DNA from: Algibacter lectus
GTDB taxonomy: Bacteria; Bacteroidota; Bacteroidia; Flavobacteriales; Flavobacteriaceae
Direction: 5' to 3'
DNA: 64,000 nucleotides
Assembly (NCBI RefSeq): GCF_900112395.1
Contig: NZ_FOLN01000001.1
Coordinates: 434,001 to 498,000 of the forward strand
Both the position numbers and the translations under genes were made by a program. Shown here piece by piece: positions 30,501 to 39,800 of this stretch (the stretch's first letter is position 1; each line of letters opens with the position of its first letter). The notes beneath the pieces were generated by a model. It did not search any database, was not told where the DNA came from, and saw only the letters and a list, made by a program, of their open reading frames with translations.

Positions 30501-30696
30501 AATTACCATCAAAATCTGTTACCGTTCCATTGTTTGTAGTTTTTTGCAAAACATTAACTCCAGGCAAAGGAATACCTTCTTCAGAAGTCACTGTTCCTTT
30601 TACAACATTCCCCTGCGCAAACATCCCCAACGAGAATATTATTAAACAGAACGATAATGTTTTTTTCATTTTTTTAATGCGTTTGTTTTTCATCAT
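27568..30696 (-). CDS. susC: SusC/RagA-family TonB-dependent transporter
   Basis: Outer-membrane TonB-dependent importer (1042 aa) for oligosaccharides from the target polysaccharide. A signal peptide (cleavage near FAQG, residue 28) precedes a carboxypeptidase-D regulatory-like domain (about 31-105), the conserved SusC segment LNEVVVVGYGTQ (108-119), a plug domain (about 120-240) with GANGVIIVTTKKG, and a 22-strand barrel ending in FTVGLNIGL. There is no STN domain, so it is not expected to signal to an anti-sigma factor. ATG at 30669 (MKKTLSF) is an alternative start giving a more typical signal peptide. Operator site 5 lies upstream and susD directly downstream. Confidence 0.96.
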   Translation of the reverse strand: MMKNKRIKKMKKTLSFCLIIFSLGMFAQGNVVKGTVTSEEGIPLPGVNVLQKTTNNGTVTDFDGNFEIKLIKGEQILVFSYVGFKTQEFSVNGKSNINLSLEEDAQSLNEVVVVGYGTQSRADLVGSIGSVKGEDIASMPVPTFDMALQGRTAGLDIVNTSSEPGGEVTIRIRGNNSILGDNSPLVVIDGYPMPTGSEASANGAGDGNQTSSNILSFLNPAEIESVEILKDASSTAIYGSRGANGVIIVTTKKGAYQQATQINFTAETGFSNIQDFPEVLDGPTYAAWRNEVALRNGDAELPFDGDPRPLPENTSTTDWLDRILRTGVTNRYQLTLSGGGDKSRYFLSANYLENGGVVKFTDFSRGNIRLNIDNTLTDRLTTSTSVNYVRTKNNRSGEGSGAIINSGAVFSAYKNSPTATPGDNIDEGDGTTNFFTDPLVELADTRNETYNENLIISILSRYKISDNLTFNLSTGTTSSNSRRELFFPKTTRIGSLRDSRAVYNVSSSSNYLVESYLSYNKSFNLGNIDATAGYSYQIDDTRRLNTIVDGFPVDVLATDNIGLGLVPFIPTSSRIERVLSSYYARLNYNYDKRYYISLTGRADGSSVFAENKKWGYFPSVGFGWTASNEAFLEDVDIMSNLKFRASYGITGSQSIQPLQSLTLLGTANAVYGDVLYSGLAPTRIGNPNLEWEKTKQLNVGVDIGVLKNRFSASFDYYNKTTEDLLLNFPLPTSAGLGSITANAGSIENKGIEIVVGGYVVDNKDFKWNSNFNWSNNKATVLSLGDTDADIFGPGPAANIVTDPSNIMRVGETFGALYGYKVIGLLQESDFDSGGAATVPIFGTTPEPGQYKYQDISGPEGIPDGVINGQDRSIIGNTNPDYIFGWNNDFSYKNFTLGIFIQGSVGNDLMNINNLFLSTGRTANNVFKDWYENRWTPENPTNNPRYVDRIGNQYLQPNSAIVEDGSYIRLKNVSLGYNIPTEKIKGVNSLRVYATATNLITITDYSGFDPEVNIRGGNNLSQGIDFGSYPRAQNFTVGLNIGL

Positions 30697-30737
30697 ATCA
30701 TTTATTTTAGTTTAATTGGTTATTAAGTTGATTGATG

Positions 30738-30783
30738 TAATAATAAATTGATTTTATTAAAAACGCATCCTGCAAAACCCTGC
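30738..30783 (-). promoter_or_regulatory. PUL operator/promoter element, site 5
   Basis: Minus strand GCAGGGTTTTGCAGGATGC (30783-30765) with half-sites 10 bp apart, and -7-like TATTATTA (30745-30738) after 19 nt. It drives susCD. Confidence 0.7.
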
Positions 30784-31018
30784 AAACAAACTAGCAAACA
30801 AAGACTTATAAACAATAAATGAAGTAAAAATTGATTTTAAGAAGAAACTTCTAGAGTAAAACAAACGAAGCTTAAATACACAATCTTTATAGGTGCTAAC
30901 CCTATATAATATTAGGAGAATAACCACAAATTTTTCTTAAACAGATTTTTTTATATTGTAATCTAATAACCCAAAGTATGGCCGTTTACAATTTATTTTT
31001 TAGACAAAAAATTAAAAA

Positions 31019-31064
31019 GCAGGGTATTGCAGGATAACTATATTCTTCTTAATATATAATTTTA
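31019..31064 (+). promoter_or_regulatory. PUL operator/promoter element, site 6
   Basis: GCAGGGTATTGCAGGATAAC (31019-31038), with TAATTTTA (31057-31064) 19 nt after GGATAA and 47 nt before the sulfatase start. Confidence 0.72.
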
Positions 31065-31111
31065 CATTGCGCTTCCTTTGAAACAAAATTACCGGGCTAA
31101 ACATTTAAATT

Positions 31112-32716
31112 ATGAACAAAAAATCACTTTTACTTTTTTCTCTTTTGCACTTTACTATTTTATTTAGCTTACAAAGCCAAAACACAGATAGGCCTAATGT
31201 TATTTTAATTCTTGCTGATGATCTTGGTTATAGCGATATAGGGTGTTATGGAGGCGAAATAAAAACCCCTGCTTTAGACCAAATGGCAAATGGAGGCATG
31301 AGACTAACTAGCATGTATAACGCAGGTATGTGCGTAATTTCTAGAAGCTCTATGTTAACAGGAAAATGGTGGCCCAAAGTTGGTTACGGTATAAAAAACG
31401 AAATGAACATTGCACAAAAACTTAAAGCATCGGGATACCGAACAGGTTTAATAGGCAAATGGCACCTTAACGGAGAGCCTAATGATAAAGGGTTTGATTT
31501 TTTTTTCGGATTTTTAGGTGGCTATTCTAGTTACTATAAAGGTGGTAAAGATTATCGTATTAATAAAAAACCTTTTAATAATTTTGGAGATGATTTTTAC
31601 AGCACAGACACGTTTACAGATTATGCTATTGATTTTATAAATCCAGAAAAAAACAAAAACAACAAACCCTTTTTTTTATATCTAAGCTATCAGTCACCAC
31701 ATAATCCTCTGCAAGCGCCAAAGGAACAAATTATGGCACATAGAGGGAAGTATTTAAAAGGATGGCAGGCTATCCGTAATGCCCGAATAAAAAATCAGAT
31801 TAAATTTGGAATTATAAACAAAGAAACTCCATTACCAGATTATCCTAAAAATTTACCCAATTGGGATACTTTAACTCCAGAACAGAAAGATTTGGAAGAT
31901 CTACGCATGTCAGTATACGCCGCCATGGTAGAGCGTATGGATAATGGTATAGATAAACTATTACACGCACTAGAAGCTAATGGCCAAATAGAAAATACGT
32001 TAATTCTATTTATGAGTGATAATGGCACCGACTCCTTTTCTGTAATGGATGATGTGATGCTAAAAAAAGGATTACTACCAGGCGATGTAGGCTCTAATTA
32101 CCAACCAGGAACAGGATGGGCTTATGCTAGTGTTACCCCTAATAGGCTATATAAAATTAGCCAACATAATGGAGGTGTAAAAACTGGAGCAATTGCGTAT
32201 TGGCCTAAAGGAATTAAAAAGAAGGGGACAATATATACTGAAGACCTACATATGGTAGATATTATGCCTACAATTTTAGATCTTACAAATTCCTATAAAA
32301 GAGACACAAGTATATCAGATAATTATGTAGGAGAATCGTTCTCATCATTATTCAAAGGGCAAAAGTTTAATAGAAAATCAGCATTATATTTTCAATTTAT
32401 GGATAATAGAGCCATACGCACAAAAAACTACAGTTTAGTTGAAGTAGATGGTTCTGGTTGGGAAATATATAACACCAAAAAAGATCCTTTAGAAACAAAT
32501 GATTTATCTGAAAGACTCAAGAAAAAAACAAATAAATTAGACAAAAAATGGTTAAACTGGTGGAAAGAACAAAGTAATGAACCTAGCTACACTCCCAAAA
32601 GCACAGCTACTAGTATACATTACAAACCTCAAGGAGATAAAGGTTCTGGCCGCCAATATGTACCAACCGCCATGCCAGATAAGCTTAAAGAAAAATATAA
32701 AAAAACTAATAAATAG
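31112..32716 (+). CDS. S1-family sulfatase with variant active-site motif CVISR
   Basis: Secreted sulfatase (534 aa) with a Sec signal peptide (about 1-22, LFSLQSQ). RPNVILILADDLGYSDIGCYGG starts the metal site, KLKASGYRTGLIGKWHLNG is the conserved lysine region and FMSDNGTDS closes the metal site. The maturation segment reads MC74-V-I-S-R-S-S-M-L-T-G. The third motif position is Ile where sulfatases normally have Pro or Ala (C-X-P/A-X-R). Everything else looks intact, including length. It may still be matured, since Cys and Arg are present, or it may be a poorly matured or altered-function member. It forms a single-gene unit under operator site 6, divergent from susC. Confidence 0.88.
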   Translation: MNKKSLLLFSLLHFTILFSLQSQNTDRPNVILILADDLGYSDIGCYGGEIKTPALDQMANGGMRLTSMYNAGMCVISRSSMLTGKWWPKVGYGIKNEMNIAQKLKASGYRTGLIGKWHLNGEPNDKGFDFFFGFLGGYSSYYKGGKDYRINKKPFNNFGDDFYSTDTFTDYAIDFINPEKNKNNKPFFLYLSYQSPHNPLQAPKEQIMAHRGKYLKGWQAIRNARIKNQIKFGIINKETPLPDYPKNLPNWDTLTPEQKDLEDLRMSVYAAMVERMDNGIDKLLHALEANGQIENTLILFMSDNGTDSFSVMDDVMLKKGLLPGDVGSNYQPGTGWAYASVTPNRLYKISQHNGGVKTGAIAYWPKGIKKKGTIYTEDLHMVDIMPTILDLTNSYKRDTSISDNYVGESFSSLFKGQKFNRKSALYFQFMDNRAIRTKNYSLVEVDGSGWEIYNTKKDPLETNDLSERLKKKTNKLDKKWLNWWKEQSNEPSYTPKSTATSIHYKPQGDKGSGRQYVPTAMPDKLKEKYKKTNK

Positions 32717-32926
32717 GTTTAATTATTGAATAATTATTGTAGAAACACAAATCATTAAACTACTTAAAACTAAGTGGCTAGCTACATTTAATTTTAAAGC
32801 GTGCAGTTCATTCAACATACTATTACATTTAAATAACTATTATAAAAAAACTCTTCTAATTGTGTTATTAGTAATTACTCTAAAAAGTAACCACTTAACA
32901 AAAACCACTATTTAATAATTAGAACT

Positions 32927-34375
32927 TTATTGTGTATAAGGAACAGTTCCTGTTTCATCTAAAGGATAGCCCCACTTTTTAACATATTCTATTCCTGGAA
33001 GAAATGCATCACCTGTTTCATTTAAGCGCTCCATAAGCTTTTCATCTAATTCCTTTTGTAGCGATACGAATTCACTGTTTCCAATTAAATTATTCATTTG
33101 AAAAGGATCCTTCTCATTATCAAATAACAACCAAGGACCGTCTAAGTCTTTCGCATAAGTGTATTTTTTAGTCTTAAGAGCTCTATACTCTTTACCTCCA
33201 TGTTGTACTTTATTCCATTGTCCAAATGGTTGTATGCAGGTTAGCAAGGTAGACTCCCCAACTTCCTTATCTTTACCTTCCATATAAGGTCTATAATTAA
33301 TTCCTTCTACAGTATTAGGAATAGCAACATCACATAAACCTAAAATAGTAGGTAGTATATCTTCCGAATTCATCAAGGCATCTTTTATACCTGGTGCTAT
33401 TTGTAATCTTTCAGGAATATAAAAAAGCATAGGTACTCGTACAGATTCCTCATAAGGTTGTTGTTTTTTATAGGCACCATGCGATCCTAAAAGATCTCCA
33501 TGATCTGAAGTAAAAACGATAATTGTATTTTCAATTTGACCAGTTGCTTTTAAATTACGCATCACTTTCCCAACCATATCATCAAGAGCCGCTATATGCG
33601 CATAATAACCCGCTAAATCTTTCTTCACTTTTTTATGCAACTGTTTTGGAACATTGTCATGCAAAATCATTTTTTCAGGATCAAAACGATCTCTATATGC
33701 CTTTGGCGCAGTGTGATAAGGCGCATGTGGTGTACCATAAGAAAGTACCATTAGAAATGGGTTTTCAGCATTCTTATTATCTTTTAGGTAAGCTATTGCT
33801 GCATCCGTTTGGTCGAAAGCGTCATAACGTTCCCAAGTTTTTCTTTCGGGATCATCATTATCATAATATACAGATCCGTTGTAATCATGAGTGCACTCAT
33901 TCCCTTTCCAAAACTCAAAACCTTGTCTTCTATTTCCTGGTACGACGTTTTGCAATCTTCCATGACCATCTAAATGCCATTTACCTATATACCCTGTTTT
34001 ATAACCTTTTTTCCCAAACACCTTTGCCATGGTTACGGCATTGGTATCTAATTGTACATCGTTCATAAAAACACCATGAGTTAACGGACGTTGGCCTGTT
34101 AAAAGTGATGCTCTAAAAGGAGAACATACAGGCATGCCTGATACTGCATTTTTAAAATTTATACTTTTTGAGGCCAAACTATCTAAATTTGGTGTTTTAA
34201 TATTAAGATCTCCAGCATAACCTGTTGCCTGAGCTCTCCATTGGTCCGTTAGTAGAATTAATACGTTTGGACGTGCATCTTTAGTTACTTCTGCAATCTT
34301 TTCTTTTTTAGAGTTACAAGACAGCATAAGATGTAATGCCATAAATAAGAATAGAAGCTTTTTTAATTGAATCAT
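32927..34375 (-). CDS. S1-family sulfatase lipoprotein
   Basis: Sulfatase of 482 residues from the ATG at 34375. A longer frame starts at a TTG (34408) inside the upstream rhaM gene and is rejected because the shorter form begins MIQLKKLLFLFMALHLMLSC, a clean lipoprotein signal with Cys20. RPNVLILLTDQWRAQATG opens the metal site, C84-S-P-F-R is the formylglycine motif, GYIGKWHLDGHG carries the active-site Lys/His and TSDHGDLLGSHG closes the metal site. It is the last gene of a five-gene operon (GH106, lipoprotein, CBM/PKD protein, rhaM, sulfatase), 25 bp after rhaM. It is predicted to desulfate rhamnose-containing oligosaccharides, but the position is unknown. Confidence 0.93.
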   Translation of the reverse strand: MIQLKKLLFLFMALHLMLSCNSKKEKIAEVTKDARPNVLILLTDQWRAQATGYAGDLNIKTPNLDSLASKSINFKNAVSGMPVCSPFRASLLTGQRPLTHGVFMNDVQLDTNAVTMAKVFGKKGYKTGYIGKWHLDGHGRLQNVVPGNRRQGFEFWKGNECTHDYNGSVYYDNDDPERKTWERYDAFDQTDAAIAYLKDNKNAENPFLMVLSYGTPHAPYHTAPKAYRDRFDPEKMILHDNVPKQLHKKVKKDLAGYYAHIAALDDMVGKVMRNLKATGQIENTIIVFTSDHGDLLGSHGAYKKQQPYEESVRVPMLFYIPERLQIAPGIKDALMNSEDILPTILGLCDVAIPNTVEGINYRPYMEGKDKEVGESTLLTCIQPFGQWNKVQHGGKEYRALKTKKYTYAKDLDGPWLLFDNEKDPFQMNNLIGNSEFVSLQKELDEKLMERLNETGDAFLPGIEYVKKWGYPLDETGTVPYTQ

Positions 34376-34400
34376 AGGTTTTATTTTTTGTGCTAGTTTA

Positions 34401-34715
34401 TTAAGCAATATAAAAAGTACTTTTTAATTCGACAGATACTGGGCTATCGTCTTCATTAGTTTCCATCAAAGAGGCCATATATTTCCACCATTTTTTACAA
34501 ATTTCGGTTTTAGAAATAGCACTCCACATCTCCTCAGAATCTACTTCGGCATAAGCAAATAAACTATTCGTTTCTTCATCATGAAAAATACTGTAATTGC
34601 TTACACCATGATCTTTTAGAGTATCGTATAATTCTAACCAAATGGGATTATGCCTTTTGGTATATTCTTCTATTTTATTTGGAAGAATCTTCATTTTAAA
34701 TGCTTTTCTAATCAT
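34401..34715 (-). CDS. rhaM: L-rhamnose mutarotase
   Basis: 104-residue cytoplasmic L-rhamnose mutarotase (RhaM/YiiL family), interconverting alpha and beta anomers of free L-rhamnose. There is no signal peptide. Tyr18 and His22 (EEYTKRHNPIW) fall at the same positions as the catalytic residues of the E. coli enzyme. The SLFAYAEVDSEEMW segment (Trp64) and the CKKWWKYM motif are also typical. It sits within the five-gene operon, 19 bp after the CBM/PKD gene and 25 bp before the sulfatase. It is the clearest sequence evidence that L-rhamnose is released from the substrate. Other rhamnose catabolic genes (isomerase, kinase, aldolase) are not in this window. Confidence 0.95.
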   Translation of the reverse strand: MIRKAFKMKILPNKIEEYTKRHNPIWLELYDTLKDHGVSNYSIFHDEETNSLFAYAEVDSEEMWSAISKTEICKKWWKYMASLMETNEDDSPVSVELKSTFYIA

Positions 34716-34734
34716 AATATTTAATAACGTTAGA

Positions 34735-35814
34735 TTATTTTGTTACAACATCCCATACTTTAGAGCGTATTGAAGTACCATTAGGTCCAGAAACAGTTAA
34801 TATCACGACCCACTCTCCTGCTTTTTTATAATGATGCGAAGGATTTTTCTCATTTGATATGTTTCCATCACCAAAATCCCAGTGCCACTTTTCTATTTCT
34901 CCTACGGATGCATCTTTAAATTGAATCCAGCGTTGTGTTCTGTCAATTTCAATAAAAGACCAATGAGCTTCAATGGGTTTTCTGTGATTTTCATCTAAAG
35001 GCATTAACCGAAAGAAATTCAAATAACTCGCATCACGAATCATTTTGAGGTCGTCTGCCAAATGGATAAAGTCTCTAGATTTTTCGCCATCGTAATCAAT
35101 AACACACCATGACAAACCAATGATTTCATTTTCTATTAATTGACTTATTCTAGACGCTTCAATTCCTGCATTATCTGCATGATCGAAAGGTGTTATCCAA
35201 AACTCCATTTTAAGATTTCCTTTTTCGCCATGTTTAAAATTATAGTCGTAAGCAATATTGAAATACGGAAAGTCTTTTATCCAAGGTGTATTGCCCCATA
35301 CCATAGCTGGATCTTTATCTAGAACAGGTGTGAAAATATGGTAGTTTTGAGCATGTGCGCCATGGCCTTTAAAATGCAATGCTTCAAAAGTGAAATGATC
35401 TAAATTGCCATTATCTTTTTTAATGAAAGGCCCTCCAGATAAATTACCATCAACTACTAATTCAAAAATATCTTGTTGTAACCCTTTATCATTAAAATCC
35501 CAAAAATCATCATATGCTTCTACATAAAAATAAAGTCTATTGAGTCCGTTAACCCAAGCTACCTTTACCGTTATGTTATAATCTTTAGAATCTAAATTAG
35601 ATTCCAATCCCTTTTGAGCCCCTTTCATATCTGCTAGACGGATAATATAAGAATTAGGAATTTGATTCCATTCTAAAAAGCGACCATCAATACTAGGCAT
35701 CTCTGCTTTTGGAAACTGATATATTTTATATTCCTTAGAACGTTGCCCGTAAGAACAAAAAGAGAATCCTAAAATAAACGTGATGCAAATTATATAAGAA
35801 ATTTTTCTACTCAT
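34735..35814 (-). CDS. Secreted CBM9-like plus PKD-domain protein
   Basis: 359-residue secreted protein with a Sec signal peptide (about 1-23, FCSYGQ). The N-terminal two thirds (about 35-260) resemble the CBM9-like/DOMON carbohydrate-binding sandwich seen in many Bacteroidetes PUL proteins: PSIDGRFLEWNQIP, LYFYVEAYDDFWDFND and QDIFELVVDGN. The C-terminus (about 275-359) is a PKD domain with WHWDFGDGNIS and HHYKKAGEWVVILTVSG. No catalytic domain is evident, so it is probably a surface or periplasmic glycan-binding protein. It is in the operon with GH106 and rhaM: 32 bp after the unknown lipoprotein gene and 19 bp before rhaM. Confidence 0.75.
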   Translation of the reverse strand: MSRKISYIICITFILGFSFCSYGQRSKEYKIYQFPKAEMPSIDGRFLEWNQIPNSYIIRLADMKGAQKGLESNLDSKDYNITVKVAWVNGLNRLYFYVEAYDDFWDFNDKGLQQDIFELVVDGNLSGGPFIKKDNGNLDHFTFEALHFKGHGAHAQNYHIFTPVLDKDPAMVWGNTPWIKDFPYFNIAYDYNFKHGEKGNLKMEFWITPFDHADNAGIEASRISQLIENEIIGLSWCVIDYDGEKSRDFIHLADDLKMIRDASYLNFFRLMPLDENHRKPIEAHWSFIEIDRTQRWIQFKDASVGEIEKWHWDFGDGNISNEKNPSHHYKKAGEWVVILTVSGPNGTSIRSKVWDVVTK

Positions 35815-35846
35815 TAAAAAAACAGCTTAAAGTTAAGTGCTAGACT

Positions 35847-36806
35847 CTATTTAAGATTAGTATTTATTTTATAAATTTCAGAACGAATCTCGTCTAAATC
35901 TCCTACAACTAACCAATAATCGTATTCAAAAACATCGTTTTTCTTTAATAGCACAGATTTTAATGGTGCGATATAAGAGGTTTGACTATCTGTACTTTCA
36001 AAACCCGGAGCACCCGCCATTCCTGCTAAAAAATTTGAAGATATTGGCGTATAGACACCCATACCCCATTTATTATCATCTACAAATGCCATCCAATGTT
36101 CTGTAACTTTATCTTCATTATAACGTCCCCAAAAACCATCTTCTAGATGTTCTACTTCAGGATTATCAAGAGTATCGTTCGTAAATGGTGCTTCTCCAAA
36201 ATAACTATATAAATTTTTAAGTGCCGAAATAGGATATACTGCAGGAAGCTCTTGACTTCTTGCTCCCGTTTCTCCATAAATAGTGTCTGTACGGTGGCAG
36301 GTTAATTTATTATGTACTTTTATAACATTACCTTCTAAGATGCTCCATTGCTCCATTATGGCTTCTGCAGGTTTATTATTCATATCCCATAGCATAGGAA
36401 TACATTTTACGTATAATGTGTTCTCTGTTTTTGTAGCAGCTAATATCTCCGCTCTATTTCCAAAAGAATCTCCTACCTGAATAGGATTCCACGTCCATGG
36501 CGACCAATTTGGATTTTGACCTTCCTTAACCCTATTTAACATATTTCCTGCATAATAAGATTGCTGAATATAGCGCCCTTCGTCATGCACATTTACAATA
36601 TTTCTTTCTTTTCCAGATTCCGAAATATAAAAAATAGCCCCACCTCTGGTTAAATCTAATTTTAATTCTAAAATACCATTATCTATGCCAACTTCCTTTA
36701 AGTTTGTATCTACGATTGTTTCAATTGGCTTTTGTTTGTTTTTCTTGAAACCTTCACAACTTATTATAGTTAATAGAATTAACACTCCAACAATAAAATT
36801 TCTCAT
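35847..36806 (-). CDS. Lipoprotein of unknown function in rhamnosidase operon
   Basis: 319-residue lipoprotein (lipobox ending at Cys17, TIISC) of a family I do not recognise. It appears all-beta, with a segment GGAIFYISESGKERNIVNVHDEGRYIQQSYYAG followed by a Trp-rich stretch SPWTWNPIQVGDSFGN. This is reminiscent of galactose-mutarotase-like or lyase-type beta-sandwiches that have a polar cleft. Several His, Tyr and Arg residues (HDEGR, QQSYY, HRTDT) could form an active site. The gene is 6 bp after GH106 and 32 bp before the CBM/PKD gene. Its position suggests a role in processing or sensing the rhamnose-rich glycan. A weak pattern likeness to the proteins at 40373 and 50058 (GR..Q..., then NP.Q.G) may mean a shared fold. 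Confidence 0.7.
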   Translation of the reverse strand: MRNFIVGVLILLTIISCEGFKKNKQKPIETIVDTNLKEVGIDNGILELKLDLTRGGAIFYISESGKERNIVNVHDEGRYIQQSYYAGNMLNRVKEGQNPNWSPWTWNPIQVGDSFGNRAEILAATKTENTLYVKCIPMLWDMNNKPAEAIMEQWSILEGNVIKVHNKLTCHRTDTIYGETGARSQELPAVYPISALKNLYSYFGEAPFTNDTLDNPEVEHLEDGFWGRYNEDKVTEHWMAFVDDNKWGMGVYTPISSNFLAGMAGAPGFESTDSQTSYIAPLKSVLLKKNDVFEYDYWLVVGDLDEIRSEIYKINTNLK

Positions 36807-36812
36807 GGCTAG

Positions 36813-39800
36813 CTATTTCTTTACTGTTTGGATAGTTACAGGCCCTAATAGTCCTGATGAAATCAATTCCTCTTCTTTTTTGGCACTATCAACAATAACC
36901 CAAGTAGTTCGCACATCTTTATCTAATTCTCGGTCTCCCGTCAATCTGTTTCTCCAAACATTAACCACTTCTATTTCTATAGTATTTTCGCCATTTTTAA
37001 GAGCAGAAGTTGCGTTTAATTTAAAAGGAGCGATCCATGTGGTACCTATATTTTTTCCATTAATTTTCACAGATGCCATAACTCCAACTTTTCCTAAATC
37101 TATATACACATTTGTCATTTCTTCTTCTTTAGAATACTTAAAATTAGATGTATAAACAGCAGTACCTGAATAGAACTTTATTGTATCATTTTCACTTTCA
37201 ATCCAATCTGTTAATTTAGGAAGTTCTAAAACTTGTTTTGGTCCAATGTCTTTGTTTTTAAAATCAACCTTCCATGGATTATTTAATGTTTGAACGATAT
37301 TGGTTTCAGGAAAATTACTTTCACTTTTTAATGTTTCACCCATGTTATTTGATGTACTAAAAACAACAAACCAACTTTGTAAAGCTTCCATTTTTATTGG
37401 TACTGCTGTACGGTCATTTAGTTCTTTAAAATCAGGTAAATCTTTAATTGTTCCATTAATGGCATCCCAAAGTTGAGGTTTCATCCCTTTTACTCTAAAT
37501 GAAGGTGTAAACTCAATTGCTTTATCACTCTGATTGGTTAAGAAATAAATTTCTATTCCTGGCATTGTTCGGTGTGTCCAAAGCACAGATGCTTGTCCGT
37601 TTAAATCAACATCTTTATCAATATTTAATTTTGTAAGTGCCTCTTGTAATTCCAAACCATCAGCAATAGCCCCTTGCCCATACGTTTTTAATACTTCGTC
37701 GCTAGATCCCCACATTTTATTGGCTATTTCTTTAACCTTGATATCACTTTCCGGGTAGTTTTGCAAACTTGGAGATTTTTTAGGCGCTTGTCCATAAATT
37801 TTCCCACCTTGACTAACTAAAGTTTCTATTTTCTCTAAAAGTTCTGGTCTCATGGTATCAAACGGTGGCAACACCATTAAACTATAACTCATACCATCAG
37901 GCAATACAAATTTGCCATCTTTAACTGTCAACTTATCTAAAATAACCTCAGCATTAATATAATCATAGGAATAGCCTTCTGGTAATTCAGGGTTTCTAAC
38001 ACCAGTCATTATTGGTGCATCTTCGCCTATAAAATAGCACACGTCTGCAGCATACTGACCTTGTTGTAGCATATGCTGTGATCTTCTCAAATAATCAAAA
38101 TAAGCTTTCGATTTTTTAAACCATGTATTATGGCGATTAAATTCTGTACTAAACCAAGCATTAACACCTGGCACCCTATTATCGTCTGGTTGATGAATGT
38201 ATAAATGCAGTACAAAATGATTAATACCTTCGGTTAAAGACCAATCGCCTCGTTTTTTTAACATTGCTGGGTGCCTAACATATGAACGTTGTCCTGCTGT
38301 AAAAGCTTCAGCAGACACTCTGTTTTTCCCATAAATGTGAGCAGCAGACGATGCCGACTTACATTCAATATCTCCTAAAGTGCCTTCATTCCAAAACTCG
38401 CCACTTACCAGATCCGACTGCCCTCCATACATTAAAAACTCTGAAGGAAACCCCCAATGTCCATAGTTTTCTAACCACAATTGCAAATTATCCTCATTAC
38501 TTGACTCTCTAAGCCCACCTGTATATTCATAAGCTACGGCATCTGCAATAGAGCGACGTAAATCCCATAAAAAACGTTCAGATTCTTCCACACTTCCTAC
38601 AATTCTGCCTGTAAAAACAGGTAAGTATTTTATAGGGCTATAACCAAATTTGGCTTCAAATTTTTCAGCATAACCATCTGTCCAGTTTTGCGACCCCATT
38701 TCATAACTATCTGCAATAACATATTTAAAAGCACTTTTGCTTTCTTCTGGAATTCGTTTTAAAAATTCTCCAATAAATTGTTTGTAATGAAATTGAGCCA
38801 AGGCTTTATTAGCTTTATCAACCTCATACCCTTTTCCTTGCGGTGCCGATGGTGAATTTTTTGTCCCGGTTGGAGTCATCCCAAAACGCTGAATGGTCCA
38901 CAAACCTGCAGGAGCTTCCCAATTAAGTTTTCCATTAGCATCCATTTTATCGCTGATATTAATAACTGCGTTAGAACCCACTTTTAAAGCCGAATCTACA
39001 GATTCTTGCTGATTCCATTTATAACTATCCCAAGCCGGAAATGGTGTTGGGTGCATTTTTGCTAAACTTTTTCTAGCATAACTTTCCATTCCTGAAGCTT
39101 CTGAAATAGAAACCTCTGCTAGATCCCATTCACCTTTTTGCTGAGCAGGGTTCCCTTTTATTAATTGTTTAAATGTAATTTTAAAACTGTTAGATTTTGT
39201 GTTTGGTAAACTTATTAATAATGGGGCATATTTATCTGCGCCCACATTAGGTGTTAGTTTTCTTCTGTCAAATGTAAATACTTTAATTTTTTTATAAGCA
39301 CCATCAATTTGCGCAAAAACCTCCCCACTTAAAAACATGTTTTTTCTACCCGGAATAATGCGCAAACTATTAGCGTTTAATGCTTTTTCTGTAGTTAATT
39401 CAATTTCATAATTACCGACGCTATTTGAAAAACTGGCTACAGATACCGTATCAGCATCTATAAGATTCATAGCGTTTTTGATACTCGGTTTTACCACAAT
39501 TTTGGTGTTTTTTACTGAAGTCGTATTCGCTTCGTAACCTATTGACGGGAACGCTAAAACATAAGTATCTTGGAATTCTTTTTCAGGTTGTACCAAATTT
39601 AAATCTATAGTTTTACCGCCTTCAACTTTCACTTCAGAATACGTTACATAGCGCATCGCCATTTCTGATGTTATCCAAGGACCTCCTGATTGACTCCATC
39701 CTGGACAGTTAAATGCTCCTATATCAACACCAATACGCTTTCCTTCATTTACAGCGTGTACCATATGGCTCCACCAATCTTCACTTAGCATAGGCACTTT

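Larger units (their letters stand above)
30697..31111. other. Divergent intergenic region with two operators
   Basis: 415 bp between susC (-) and a sulfatase (+). Operator site 5 faces susC and site 6 faces the sulfatase. The middle (about 30790-31010) is AT-rich without an ORF or clear hairpin. Confidence 0.8.

Noticed and set aside
33523-34068. 181-codon open frame opposite a sulfatase gene
   Set aside because: It is antisense to a clear sulfatase, has no recognisable domain, and its composition is that of a shadow frame.
34376-34408. Longer start (TTG) for the sulfatase ending at 32927
   Set aside because: It overlaps rhaM and displaces the lipobox; the ATG at 34375 is preferred.
36685-37155. 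156-codon open frame opposite GH106 and a lipoprotein gene
   Set aside because: A shadow frame crossing two real genes on the other strand.
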